In this document: positions 53,784 through 63,619 of the stretch, piece after piece | Position numbering within the stretch: position 1 is the stretch's first letter | Layout of the letters: each line of letters starts with the position of its first letter | Assembly (NCBI GenBank): GCA_003020965.1 | Contig: PXRL01000009.1 | Location: forward strand, 27,975 to 91,974 | DNA from: Halobacteriales archaeon QS_4_69_225 | GTDB taxonomy: Archaea; Halobacteriota; Halobacteria; Halobacteriales; Haloarculaceae | Length of the DNA: 64,000 nt | Direction of reading: 5' to 3' | Position numbers and translations under genes: made by a program | The notes under the pieces: generated by a model | Told to the model about the DNA's origin: nothing | Seen by the model: the letters and a program-made list of their open reading frames with translations, nothing else | Databases searched by the model: none

Positions 53784-55232
53784 ATGCCAGACGCATCAGA
53801 GGACGACCGGCGGGACGACGGCCGCGTCGACCGGCGGTCGCTGCTGAAGTACGGCGGCAGCGGCGCCGTCGCCGCCGGGTTGGCCGGCTGTCAGTCCCCG
53901 CAGAACCCGTACCCCGGAAGCGGGATCCGGGCCGACGGCAACGAGGAGTCGGAGTCGGAGTCGTCGGATCTCGAGGAGCCGCTGTCCGGGGAGACGGTCC
54001 GTATCGGCGTGCTCGCGCCGCTGGACCTCCCGCTGGGGCGGTCGATGGGCGACGGTGCCCGCCTGGCCGCAAAGCAGTTGCGCGAGAACGGCGGCATCAA
54101 GGGCGCCGACGTCGAGGTCGTGGTCGGGGACACGAAGGCCGAGCCGGCCGAGGCCGCCTCCCAGCACAAGCGGCTCGTCAACCAGGAAAACTGCGACCTC
54201 ACGATGGGGATTTTCCTCGGATCGGCGCTCATCTCGACGCTCGACAAGTCCATCGCGCCCCTCGAGACGATCCACATTACGACCGCCTCGGCCGACCCGC
54301 GGGCCGGACGCGTCGTCTCGAAGACGAACACGTTCACAAGCAACACCGGCGAGGAGGAGTACGAGCAGTTCAAGTATCACTTCCGGGCCGGGCCGATCAA
54401 CCTGTTCGACCTGGCCGACGCGATGTTGGAGTTCGTCGAGAACAAGAAAGACGACCTCGGCTGGGAACGGGTCGCGGTGCTGACGGAGAACCCACAGGAG
54501 TTCACCCCGTACCACGACAAGCTGGTCGAGAGCCTCGACGAGATCGTCGACGTTCCCATCGTCCAGCGGGTCGGCGGCGTCGCCGACTGGTCGCCGTTCT
54601 ACAACAACATCGAAGACGAGAACTGCGACGTCGCGCTCGTGGGGCTGGCGCTGATCGGCAACAGCGCGGTCAACCAGTGGGCCGACCAGCGGCGTGACTT
54701 CGAGTTCGGCGGCATCCACGTGCCGAGCCAGAGCTACAGCTTCTGGGGGTCGACGGACGGCAACGCCCGGCACGTGTTCACCATGAACGCGATGACACCG
54801 CAGACGAACAACACCGAACTGACCCAGCCGTTCGTCGAGGCGTACAACGAGGAGTTCGACGACGTCCCCATTTACAGCGGCGCCATCACGTACGACGCGG
54901 TCAACATCGTCGAGCAGGCCATCACCCGCGCCGTCGAGGACGAGGGCGTCGAGGGCGAGATTCCGGGGCCCGAGACCCTCATTCCGATTCTGGAGGAGGG
55001 GACGTTCGGCGGCAGCACCATCCTCGACGAGTTCCAGTTCACGCCGCCGGACGCGGAGTACGCCCACGAGCCGCAGTGGACCTCCATCGAGGAGACGGGA
55101 GTGCCGGTGTTCCAGCAGTGGCAGCTCGACCCCGAGGTGGCCGAGGACTACGGCACGATGCATTCGTTCCACCCCGAGGAGAACAAGACGGCCGACTACA
55201 CCGTCCCCGAGTGGATCGGAGGTGACGGCTGA
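53784..55232 (+). CDS. ABC transporter substrate-binding protein (branched-chain amino acid/amide type, Tat lipoprotein)
   Basis: DRRSLLKYGGSGAVAAGLAGC Tat/lipobox; VRIGVLAPLDLPLGRSMGDGARLAAKQLRENGGIKGADVEVVVGDTK. Confidence 0.92.
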   Translation: MPDASEDDRRDDGRVDRRSLLKYGGSGAVAAGLAGCQSPQNPYPGSGIRADGNEESESESSDLEEPLSGETVRIGVLAPLDLPLGRSMGDGARLAAKQLRENGGIKGADVEVVVGDTKAEPAEAASQHKRLVNQENCDLTMGIFLGSALISTLDKSIAPLETIHITTASADPRAGRVVSKTNTFTSNTGEEEYEQFKYHFRAGPINLFDLADAMLEFVENKKDDLGWERVAVLTENPQEFTPYHDKLVESLDEIVDVPIVQRVGGVADWSPFYNNIEDENCDVALVGLALIGNSAVNQWADQRRDFEFGGIHVPSQSYSFWGSTDGNARHVFTMNAMTPQTNNTELTQPFVEAYNEEFDDVPIYSGAITYDAVNIVEQAITRAVEDEGVEGEIPGPETLIPILEEGTFGGSTILDEFQFTPPDAEYAHEPQWTSIEETGVPVFQQWQLDPEVAEDYGTMHSFHPEENKTADYTVPEWIGGDG

Positions 55233-56122
55233 TGGTCCTCGGCGAGATACTCACCGCCACCGGCACCGCGATCTTCCGCAGCGCGCTGTACGCCATCATC
55301 GCCATCGGCTTCACGCTCATCTTCGGCGTCGGCGGCATCCTCAACTTCGCACACGGCGCGTTCATCACCGTCGGGATGTTCGCCGCGTTTCTCGCGACGA
55401 GCGACGTCTTCTTGATTTCGCTTCCCATATGGGTCGGACTGCTCGCCGGCACGGGCGCGGGGGCGCTTCTCGGCGCCGTCACCTACGTCGGCATCATCAG
55501 GTACGTCCGCGACCGGCCGGTGACGGTGCTGATACTCACCTTCGTCATCGGCTTCTTCCTCATCTACGGAATCCGGATCTGGGTACAGGGCATCGACAAC
55601 ATCGAGGCGCTGTCGATTCCCGTCCCGCAGGTGATGGGGACGGACTTCCTCAACAACGTGTTCATCCTCGTCACCTCGTGGCTCCTCATCGGGCTGCTGT
55701 TTTACTTCGTCAACTACACCCGGACGGGCCGGGCCATCATCGCCGTCAGCCAGAGCGACAAGGGGGCGGCGCTGGTCGGCATCGACGCCGAGAAGATCAA
55801 CCTCGTCACCTGGACGGTGGCGGGGGCGTTCGCGGGCTACGCGGGGGTGCTGCTGGCCGGGGCGTACGGCAGCGGCAGCTGGCTGATGTCCATCCAGCCG
55901 CCGGCGCCGCTCATCCTCTCGTTCGCTATCGTCATCCTCGGCGGGCTCGGCTCCATCAAAGGCAGCATCGCCGGCGCCTACATCATCGGGTTCGTCGAGA
56001 CGTTCGCGGTCAACTTCGTGCCGGGCGGCCAACAGCTCGCCGGGGTCTCCTCGCTCGTGCTGTTGGTCGTGTTCCTGCTGGTGAAGCCCGAGGGACTGTT
56101 CGGACGGGGGACGAGCGAATAA
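55232..56122 (+). CDS. livH: Branched-chain amino acid ABC transporter permease (LivH-like)
   Basis: AIIAIGFTLIFGVGGILNFAHGAFITVGMF; operon order and TGATG overlap. Confidence 0.94.
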   Translation: MVLGEILTATGTAIFRSALYAIIAIGFTLIFGVGGILNFAHGAFITVGMFAAFLATSDVFLISLPIWVGLLAGTGAGALLGAVTYVGIIRYVRDRPVTVLILTFVIGFFLIYGIRIWVQGIDNIEALSIPVPQVMGTDFLNNVFILVTSWLLIGLLFYFVNYTRTGRAIIAVSQSDKGAALVGIDAEKINLVTWTVAGAFAGYAGVLLAGAYGSGSWLMSIQPPAPLILSFAIVILGGLGSIKGSIAGAYIIGFVETFAVNFVPGGQQLAGVSSLVLLVVFLLVKPEGLFGRGTSE

Positions 56123-57378
56123 TGGCGACCGAGACACCTCTCGAGGGCGACGTCGACCGGCGCCGCAGGCGGGCGGTCGTGGAGAAGCTCCTGCTGCGGG
56201 ACCTCGCGCTGCGGCACCGGCTCGGCATCCTCGGCGTCGGCCTGCTGGGACTGGTGCCGCTGCTCGCACAGCCGCGGGAGCTGAACCAGTTCACCTCCGT
56301 GCTGTATCTGATGATGTTCGCCATCAGCTGGGACGTCGTCTCCGGCTACACCGGCCAGCTCAGCTTCGGACACGCCTTCTTCTTCGCGCTGGGCGGCTAC
56401 GGCACCTCGGTCACCGTCAACCAGCACCTGTTGCCGCTGGCCGGCGACCTCGGGCTGACGCTCGGCCCGGTCGGGACCGTGCTCGTCATCCTCGGCGGCA
56501 TCGTCGGCGGGACGCTCGTCGCCGCCCTCGGCGGCGTGCTCATCGGGGTGCCGGCGCTGCGGCTCGACGGCCCGTACCTCTCGCTGGTGACGCTCATCGC
56601 GCCGCTGCTGTTGTACCAGAGTCTCATCATCTTCAGCGAGTCGCTGCCCGTGCTGGCCCCGGGCGGGCTGGGCGGGACCAGCGGCCTGCTGAACGCGCCG
56701 CCGTCGTTCGTCGGTATCGGCGAGCTGAACACCGCAGTGACGGTCGACCAGCAGTGGGTCGGGGCGGTCGCCCGGTACTACATCTCCTTTTTGGCGCTGC
56801 TGATCGTGCTGGCGGTCACCTACGGCGTGACCCGCTCGGCGGCCGGCAGCGTCTTCACCGCCATCCGCGAGGACGAGGACGCCGTCCGGTCGGTGGGGAT
56901 GAACCCCGCGAAGTTCAAGATCTTCGCGTTCGTCCTCTCGGCGGCCATCGGCGGCTTCGCCGCGGCCGTCTGGATGCACGCCGGGCCCAACGCCGCCCCG
57001 AACACCGAGAACCTCTTCGGTTCGGGCCGGATCAATCTCAGCATCAACGTCATCGTCGTCGCCATCATCGGCGGCATGGGGACGATCGTCGGCAGCATCG
57101 TCGGCGCGCTGTTCTTCGCCTTCGCCGACGCCGTCGTCGGCGGGCTCGTCCCGAACCTGAAGCCGCTGCCGACGTTCCTGCTCGGGATGCTCGCGCTGGT
57201 GTTCCTGCCGCGGGGTGTCGTCCCCGAACTCACCCGGTTCGGCCGCCGGCTGCTCGCCTGGCGGCGCGGCGAGGTCGACAGGCTCCTCGAGCGGGACCGG
57301 AGTCCCTCGACGCTGAAGCGCACCGCCGAGAAGTACCGCGAGGAGATCGAGGAGATCGTCGGGGGTGAGAGCCGATGA
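56122..57378 (+). CDS. livM: Branched-chain amino acid ABC transporter permease (LivM-like)
   Basis: ISWDVVSGYTGQLSFGHAFFFALGGYGTS, AIREDEDAVRSVGMNPAKFKIFAFVLSAAIGG. Confidence 0.94.
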   Translation: MATETPLEGDVDRRRRRAVVEKLLLRDLALRHRLGILGVGLLGLVPLLAQPRELNQFTSVLYLMMFAISWDVVSGYTGQLSFGHAFFFALGGYGTSVTVNQHLLPLAGDLGLTLGPVGTVLVILGGIVGGTLVAALGGVLIGVPALRLDGPYLSLVTLIAPLLLYQSLIIFSESLPVLAPGGLGGTSGLLNAPPSFVGIGELNTAVTVDQQWVGAVARYYISFLALLIVLAVTYGVTRSAAGSVFTAIREDEDAVRSVGMNPAKFKIFAFVLSAAIGGFAAAVWMHAGPNAAPNTENLFGSGRINLSINVIVVAIIGGMGTIVGSIVGALFFAFADAVVGGLVPNLKPLPTFLLGMLALVFLPRGVVPELTRFGRRLLAWRRGEVDRLLERDRSPSTLKRTAEKYREEIEEIVGGESR

Positions 57379-58163
57379 GCGCCGACGCCGCCGGCACCGA
57401 GCCGGACGGACGGAGTTACGGGCCCGACGACGGCATCCTCGTGGCCGAGGACCTCCGCAAGGAGTTCGGCGGGCTGACGGCCGTCGACGACCTCTCCTTC
57501 GCCGTCAAAGAACAGGAGATCCTCGGCTTCATCGGGCCGAACGGCGCCGGCAAGTCGACGACATTCAACTGTGTCACCGGCACCTACCCGCCGACCGACG
57601 GCACCGTCTACTTCAAGGGCGATGACGTCACCGGCATCCCCGCCCACGACATGGTGAAGGAGGGGATGTCCCGGACCTTCCAGGAGTTCGCGCCGCTGGA
57701 GGACCGGGCGGTCGTCAAGAACGTCGAGCTGGCGCTGGCGCCCGACGAGCTGTTCACGCTGTCGGGGATGGGCGGCGAGACCGAGCAGCTGGCCCGGGAG
57801 ATCTGCCGGCGGGTCGGTCTCGGCGGGGTGATGGATCAGACGCCCGCGGAGCTGCCGCACGCCGGCATGCTGAAGCTCGAACTCGCCCGGGCCATCGCCA
57901 CCCAGCCGGACGTGATGCTCGTCGACGAGCCGTTCGCCGGGCTCTCGGCGGACGAGGTCCAGGAGCTGACCGAGGTGATGGAGTCGCTCCGCCGCCACGG
58001 CATGACGCTCATCGTCGTCGACCACAACATGCGCGGGCTGTTGAACCTCATCGACCGGGCGTTCGTCATCCAGTTCGGCTCGAAGATCGCCGAGGGGACG
58101 CCCGAGGAGATCAAAAACGACCCCGAGGTCCAGGAGGCGTACCTGGGAGGTGAGGAGATATGA
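57375..58163 (+). CDS. livG: Branched-chain amino acid ABC transporter ATP-binding protein (LivG-like)
   Basis: FIGPNGAGKSTTFNCVTG (Walker A), VMLVDEPFAGL (Walker B), MSRTFQEF. Confidence 0.95.
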   Translation: MSADAAGTEPDGRSYGPDDGILVAEDLRKEFGGLTAVDDLSFAVKEQEILGFIGPNGAGKSTTFNCVTGTYPPTDGTVYFKGDDVTGIPAHDMVKEGMSRTFQEFAPLEDRAVVKNVELALAPDELFTLSGMGGETEQLAREICRRVGLGGVMDQTPAELPHAGMLKLELARAIATQPDVMLVDEPFAGLSADEVQELTEVMESLRRHGMTLIVVDHNMRGLLNLIDRAFVIQFGSKIAEGTPEEIKNDPEVQEAYLGGEEI

Positions 58164-58933
58164 GCGTCGACACCGACACCGACGCCGACGAGGAGCCCGC
58201 CGGCACGGAGGCGACCGCCGGCGACTCCGACGTGGTCCTGGAGGCCGAGGACCTGGAGGTCTCCTACGGGAAGGTGACGGCTCTCCGGGGGCTCGACGTG
58301 ACCGTCTCCGAGGGCGAGATCGTCTCGCTGATCGGGCCGAACGGCGCCGGCAAGACGACGTTCTGCAACACCGCCTCGGGCTTTCTCGACTACGGCGGCA
58401 GCGTCCGCTACCGCGGCCAGGAGGTCGCCCGGGTCGGACAGACCGAGCTCGTCGACCGGGGGATGGTCCACTGCACCGAACAGCGGGACCTCTTCGGCTA
58501 CATGGACGTCGAGGACAACCTCGGGCTGGGCGGTTACCTCCGGGACGACGAGGTCATCGAGGAGCGCAAGGAGTTCGTCTACGAGCTGTTCCCGCGGCTG
58601 GACGAGCGCCGCGAGCAGAACGCCCGCTCGATGTCCGGCGGCGAACAGCAGATGCTCGCGGTCGGGCGGGCGCTGATGGGCGACCCGGATCTGCTGATCC
58701 TCGACGAGCCGACGCTGGGGCTGGCGCCGGTCATCCTACAGGACATCGCCGAGGCGCTGGCCCCCATCGTCGAGCGGGGCGTCACGGTACTGCTCACCGA
58801 GCAGAACGTCACCTTCGCCCTGAAGCACGCCGACCGCATCTACCTGCTGGAAAACGGCGAGGCCGTCCGCGAGGGCACCCCCGACGAGCTGAAAGGCGAC
58901 GATTACATCCGGGAGTCGTACCTCGGCGGCTAA
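58160..58933 (+). CDS. livF: Branched-chain amino acid ABC transporter ATP-binding protein (LivF-like)
   Basis: LIGPNGAGKTTFCNTASG, SMSGGEQQMLAVGRALMGDPDLLILDEPTLGLAP. Confidence 0.95.
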   Translation: MSVDTDTDADEEPAGTEATAGDSDVVLEAEDLEVSYGKVTALRGLDVTVSEGEIVSLIGPNGAGKTTFCNTASGFLDYGGSVRYRGQEVARVGQTELVDRGMVHCTEQRDLFGYMDVEDNLGLGGYLRDDEVIEERKEFVYELFPRLDERREQNARSMSGGEQQMLAVGRALMGDPDLLILDEPTLGLAPVILQDIAEALAPIVERGVTVLLTEQNVTFALKHADRIYLLENGEAVREGTPDELKGDDYIRESYLGG

Positions 58934-59883
58934 AAGCGCAGCGCCGGCGTCGCGACCGTCTCGCCGAACGTCCGGCCCGTGAGACGGGCGTAGCCGACGA
59001 CGAGGAGACAGCCCACCGCCGTCGCCCCGAGGCCGAGCAGACCGCCCTCGATGCCGAAGCCCGCGCCGTGAATCGCCGGGTCGCCGGCGACCTCGGTCCG
59101 GACGAGCCGGACCGGTATCTCGAGGCCGCTCACCGGCAGCCCCAACAGCACGCCCGAGAGGTTCCAGGTGACGTGGAGGCCGATCGGAAAGGACAGCGAC
59201 CCGGTGTAGACGTAGGCGAGCCCGAGCAGGAGGCCCGCCAGCGTCACCGTCGCCAGCGAGCGGGGGCTGGCGGCGGGGTTGGCGCCGTGGAGCAGCCCGA
59301 AGCCGAGACTCGAGACGATCAGCGCGGCGGCGATCGACGCCCGACGGCCGAGAACGGCGGTGAGCCCCTCGGCGAGGTTCGTCAGGACGTAGCCGCGCAA
59401 CAGCAGTTCCTCGTAGACGCCGACGACGACCATGCTGACGACGACGAGCGCGAGCCAGGCCGAAAGCGGGTACGTCGGGGGACCGGAGGGGTCGACGCTG
59501 GCCTCGTAGACCCCGAGGGCGGCGCCGACGGCGTAGGCACCGCAGACCAACACGACCCCGAGGGCGGCGCCGGCCAGGGGGTCGAGCCACGGGCGGGCGC
59601 CGCCCCGGAGCCCCAGGTCGGCGAGGAGCCGCCGGTCGAGATACCGCCCCGCGAGCAGGGTGACGAGGGCCGTCGCCGCGCCGTTGATCGCCAGGAAGGC
59701 GAGTGCGGCGGCGAGGCCGACCCCGCCGGCTCCGCCGGGGTCGACGCCGTAGCCGACCGCCAGCGCCGCGCCGCCGACGGCCAGGTTCACGAGAAGGAAG
59801 CCACCGCCGGCGACGAGCAGGCGCCACGGGGTCCGGAGCCGGCCGGTCGACGCTCGGAGCAGCGAACGGATGCGATCGCGCAC
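58930..59883 (-). CDS. CPBP-family intramembrane metalloprotease
   Basis: VGVYEELLLRGYVLTNL (EExxxR), FGLLHGANP, HVTWNLSG. Confidence 0.92.
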   Translation of the reverse strand: MRDRIRSLLRASTGRLRTPWRLLVAGGGFLLVNLAVGGAALAVGYGVDPGGAGGVGLAAALAFLAINGAATALVTLLAGRYLDRRLLADLGLRGGARPWLDPLAGAALGVVLVCGAYAVGAALGVYEASVDPSGPPTYPLSAWLALVVVSMVVVGVYEELLLRGYVLTNLAEGLTAVLGRRASIAAALIVSSLGFGLLHGANPAASPRSLATVTLAGLLLGLAYVYTGSLSFPIGLHVTWNLSGVLLGLPVSGLEIPVRLVRTEVAGDPAIHGAGFGIEGGLLGLGATAVGCLLVVGYARLTGRTFGETVATPALRF

Positions 59884-59989
59884 ACCGGTGGTACCGCGGC
59901 CGCCGCAATCAACGTGTCCGTCCCGGGGATCGTCGTGTTTAGTTGGGTGAGAGCCGGCCGGTCAGCCGACATCGGGTGGGAACTCGAAC

Positions 59990-60245
59990 GGGGCCGACCG
60001 CTCGCGCGGCGAGGCCGAGCGAACACAGCGAGAGAGGCCTCGTGACGCAGCGAGCGGGAGGAGCGACGACACGGGAGCGTAGCGAGCCGATGCAAGCACA
60101 GCGAGGCGTTGCGAGATACCGAGTGGTAGCGAGGTATCTCGACGTTGCGAACGGCGTCCTCGCGAGTGAAACGGGCGAGGGCTCGGCAGAGCGTCGCTCT
60201 GCCGGCGAGCGAAGCGAGCCGTGAGCCGCGGCCCGCGAGCGGGAG
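59990..60245. repeat. Intergenic hairpin island of the same family
   Basis: CGAGATACC-GAGTGGTAGCGA-GGTATCTCG (60112-60141), CGGCAGAGC-GTC-GCTCTGCCG (60184-60204), CGGC-GAGCGAAGCGA-GCCG (60203-60221). Confidence 0.85.
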
Positions 60246-60357
60246 GGGGCGTTCGCAAACGCCGCCGTCACCGCCGAAATAGCCTAATCCCTTCTGAGTA
60301 GACACGACCTCGGGACGTCGGAAGGCTTTTATTCAGCACCGGTGCAGAATCATACTG

Positions 60358-61293
60358 ATGAACCGCGGACCGGGTGCAGCTCTCGTGGTCGTCGCACTTG
60401 CCGTGGCGGCGGCGGCCGTCGCCCCGGTGGGCGTCGTCGCGAACCACGGCGTCGACAGCGTCGACCACACCGTCGAGCCGGCGGACCCGGCACCCGGCGC
60501 CGAGGAGGTGAGCTACGTCTTCGATGCGGAGCTGGTCGACAGCTTCGGCGACGACCGGTCGGGCATCGAGGAGCCGAGGCGGGTCGTGTTCTCCCTCGGA
60601 GCGGGCGACGTGAGCGGCTGTGACTCCGATCTCCCCGTCGGCTCCTCGTACACGCTCACGATCACGAACCAGAACGACGAGCAGGAGGAGATGGACGCGG
60701 AGGCGTCGTTCGACGGCGGTACCGCGGAGTTCGAGATTTCGGACTCGAGCAACACGTACACCGTAAAGGACATCATCAGACTGGAGCTGGACGAGTGCGT
60801 GAGCAACCCCGACGAGGCGGGCTGGTACCAGGCGGAGGTCGTCGTCGAGGGGAAGGCCTTCAACTCCGACGAGCAGGTGTCGGTGTCGGAAAGCTCCCAC
60901 TACTTCGCGATCTGCAACGGCTGCGACAACGAATCGGCCGCCCGCGAGGAGCTCGGGCCGCCGCCGTCCCAGCAGTCGGAGTCGACGCCCACCCCGACAC
61001 CGACGCCGACGCCCACTCCGATGCCGACGCCGACGCCCACCGAGGCGTCGTCGCCGACCGCCACCCCGACACCGACGCCCGCACCCACCCCCACCGAGGC
61101 GTCGTCGACCGCCACCCCGACACCGACGCCCACAGCCACCCCCACCGAGGCGTCGTCGGGCGGTAGACTGTTCGGCGGCGACGGGCCGTTCGACGGCGGC
61201 GAGGGACCGCTCGGCGTCGACCCGCTGGTCGTCGTCGGGCTGGTGGCGGCGGTGTCGATCGGCGTCGCCGCCTTCGGCGCGACGCGGCTGTAA
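60358..61293 (+). CDS. Secreted/cell-surface protein with Thr/Pro-rich linker and C-terminal TM anchor
   Basis: Signal peptide MNRGPGAALVVVALAVAAAAVAPVGVVA; TPTPTPTPTPMPTPTPTEASS...; C-terminal TM VDPLVVVGLVAAVSIGVAAFGATRL. Confidence 0.8.
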   Translation: MNRGPGAALVVVALAVAAAAVAPVGVVANHGVDSVDHTVEPADPAPGAEEVSYVFDAELVDSFGDDRSGIEEPRRVVFSLGAGDVSGCDSDLPVGSSYTLTITNQNDEQEEMDAEASFDGGTAEFEISDSSNTYTVKDIIRLELDECVSNPDEAGWYQAEVVVEGKAFNSDEQVSVSESSHYFAICNGCDNESAAREELGPPPSQQSESTPTPTPTPTPTPMPTPTPTEASSPTATPTPTPAPTPTEASSTATPTPTPTATPTEASSGGRLFGGDGPFDGGEGPLGVDPLVVVGLVAAVSIGVAAFGATRL

Positions 61294-61309
61294 GCGCGTT
61301 CCGGCATCC

Positions 61310-61327
61310 TTTTAGGATAGCCTAAAA
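61310..61327. promoter_or_regulatory. DtxR/Idr-family-type iron box TTTTAGG-ATAG-CCTAAAA
   Basis: 7-bp perfect inverted repeat with 4-nt spacer, 13 bp upstream of the ATG at 61341. Confidence 0.7.
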
Positions 61328-61340
61328 TACTGACCGACGA

Positions 61341-62498
61341 ATGACCGACTGCTGCGTCATCGTTCCGACGGTCCGGCAGCCGGAGTGCGTCCGGGCCTAC
61401 GTCGAGAACGCGCGGGCCAACGGCTTCGAGACGGACCGGCTGTTCTTCCTGCTGGTGACCGAGGAGTTCTGCGACGTCGCCGGGATGGAGGCGATGCTCG
61501 AGGACCTCGGCGTCGACGGCGAGGTCTTCGACGGGCCGCGCCGGGACGCCTGGTTCGAGGCGCGCGGCCTCGCGGAGTACGCCGACCTGATCCCGGCGGC
61601 CAGTCACGCCGAGACCAGCTTCGGACTGCTGTACCTGTGGGCCGGCGACTTCGAGTACGGCTTCCTGATCGACGACGACACGCTGCCGCACGACGACTAC
61701 GACTTCTTCGGCCGGCACCTCCGGAACCTCGCCTTCGAGGGCGAAACCGAGGTCGTCGACTCCGACGAGCGGTGGGTGAACGTCCTGTATCAGAACGCCG
61801 ACGAGCACGGCCTCTACCCCCGGGGGTACCCGTACGGCGCGATGGACGAGACCGTCGAGACCGACCGCGTCGCCGTCGACGGTGTCGTCGCCTCCCAGGG
61901 CCTGTGGACGAACGTCCCGGACCTCGACGCCGTCCGCATCCTGATGGACGGCGACCTCCAGGGGCAGGCCCGGACCCGCACGAGCGCCGCCGACTACGGC
62001 GAGGACTTCGTCGCCGCTCGCGGCAGCTACCTCACGGTCTGCTCGATGAACCTCGCGTTCCGCCGTGAGGTCGTTCCGGCGTTCTACCAGCTGCCGATGG
62101 ACGACAACGCGTGGGACGTCGGCCGCTTCGACGACATCTGGTCGGGGGTGTTCCTCAAGCGGGCCTGCGACGTCCTCGGCAAGCGCATCTACAACGGCGC
62201 GCCGCTGTGCGAGCACAACAAGGCCCCGCGGTCGACCTTCTCCGACCTCAACAACGAGGTCGCCGGCCTGGAGCTGAACGAGCACCTCTGGGAGCACATC
62301 GACGACGTCGGCGACGACGCCGAGAGCTACGCCGGCGTCTTCGCGGCGATGGGCGAGCGGCTCGCGACGGGTGAGTTCTCCGACTACGAGAACGGCGCCT
62401 TCCTCAACCACGTCGGCGAGGCGATGCTGGAGTGGCTGAACTGTCTGTCGGCGCTCGACGCCGCCGAACCGGTCGCCACGGAGGTGACGGCGGATTGA
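61341..62498 (+). CDS. Reversibly glycosylated polypeptide-like protein (annotated as alpha-1,4-glucan-protein synthase in haloarchaea)
   Basis: CCVIVPTVRQPECVRAYVENARANGF, GFLIDDDTLPHDD, RGSYLTVCSMNLAFRREVVPAFYQLPMDDNAWDVGRFDDIWSGVFLK. Confidence 0.82.
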   Translation: MTDCCVIVPTVRQPECVRAYVENARANGFETDRLFFLLVTEEFCDVAGMEAMLEDLGVDGEVFDGPRRDAWFEARGLAEYADLIPAASHAETSFGLLYLWAGDFEYGFLIDDDTLPHDDYDFFGRHLRNLAFEGETEVVDSDERWVNVLYQNADEHGLYPRGYPYGAMDETVETDRVAVDGVVASQGLWTNVPDLDAVRILMDGDLQGQARTRTSAADYGEDFVAARGSYLTVCSMNLAFRREVVPAFYQLPMDDNAWDVGRFDDIWSGVFLKRACDVLGKRIYNGAPLCEHNKAPRSTFSDLNNEVAGLELNEHLWEHIDDVGDDAESYAGVFAAMGERLATGEFSDYENGAFLNHVGEAMLEWLNCLSALDAAEPVATEVTAD

Positions 62499-63619
62499 CC
62501 TCCCGTCGTCGGTTCCTCGGGGCGGCGGCGTCCGTCGGGGCCGTCGGACTGGCGGGCTGTAACGGGCTGACGGGCGACTCCACGGACGAGCCGCGTCAGG
62601 TGAACTTCGCGGAGTTCCGCGGCTCCGGGCCGTTCGTCGAGGAGCGGCCGGTCCTGTCCGGCGACCGCATCGCGGACCTCCCCGACCTCGAGGGCGAACT
62701 CGAGGTCTACCTCGGCGGCGGCGAGAGCGGCCTCTACCGGGACCTGATCGCCCTGCTCGATGACGTCTACCCGGAGTTCGACGCGCAGATCCGTGGCTTC
62801 GGGGCCGCCGAGGCGGCGAACACCATCCTCACCGAAGGCGAGTCGACGCCGGCGGACGTGTTCTGGTCCGTCGACGCCGGCTCGGTCGGCGCCGTCGCCG
62901 ACGAGGGACTCACCGCGACGCTCCCCGCGGAGGTCGTCGACCCCGTCCCCGAGGAGTTCCGCCCGAACGACGAGTGGGTCGGCACGGCCGGACGGGCACG
63001 GGCCGTGCCGTACAACACGGATATGCTCTCGGCGACGGACGTCCCCGACTCGGTGATGGCGTTCCCGGAGACCCCGGCGCTGTCGGACGCGATGGGGTGG
63101 GCGCCCACCTACAGCGCGTTCCAGGCGTTCGTGACGGCGATGCGCGTCCTCGAGGGCCGCGACCGGACGGAGACGTGGCTGCGCGGCATGGTCGACGCCG
63201 GCGTTTCGGAGTACAACGACGAGTTCCTCGTCTCCAACGCGGTCGCCGAGGGCGAGATCGCCGCCGGGTTCGCGAACCACTACTACGCGCTCCGCGTGAA
63301 GGCCAGCCGGCCGGAGGCGCCGCTGGAGCTCGCGTTCACCAACGGCGACGCCGGCGCGCTGATCAACGTGGCCGCGGCGGCCCAGCTCGCGCCGAGCGAC
63401 AACGGCGACCTCGCACAAACATTCATTCACCACCTCCTGACGGTCGAGGCCCAGGAGTTCTTCGCCACCCGGACGTACGGCTACCCGATGCTTCCCGGCG
63501 TCCCGCCCGTCGGTGGCCTGCCGCCCGTCGACGAACTGAACCCGCCGACGCTGGACCTCGCCGAGCTGTCGGAGGTCCAGCCGACGCTGGAGCTGCTGCG
63601 GGAGACCGACGTTCTCTGA
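62495..63619 (+). CDS. Iron(III) ABC transporter substrate-binding protein (FutA/FbpA-like), Tat lipoprotein
   Basis: TTG start; TSRRRFLGAAASVGAVGLAGCNG; FFATRTYGYPMLPGV; first gene of a periplasmic-binding/permease pair. Confidence 0.85.
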   Translation: MTSRRRFLGAAASVGAVGLAGCNGLTGDSTDEPRQVNFAEFRGSGPFVEERPVLSGDRIADLPDLEGELEVYLGGGESGLYRDLIALLDDVYPEFDAQIRGFGAAEAANTILTEGESTPADVFWSVDAGSVGAVADEGLTATLPAEVVDPVPEEFRPNDEWVGTAGRARAVPYNTDMLSATDVPDSVMAFPETPALSDAMGWAPTYSAFQAFVTAMRVLEGRDRTETWLRGMVDAGVSEYNDEFLVSNAVAEGEIAAGFANHYYALRVKASRPEAPLELAFTNGDAGALINVAAAAQLAPSDNGDLAQTFIHHLLTVEAQEFFATRTYGYPMLPGVPPVGGLPPVDELNPPTLDLAELSEVQPTLELLRETDVL

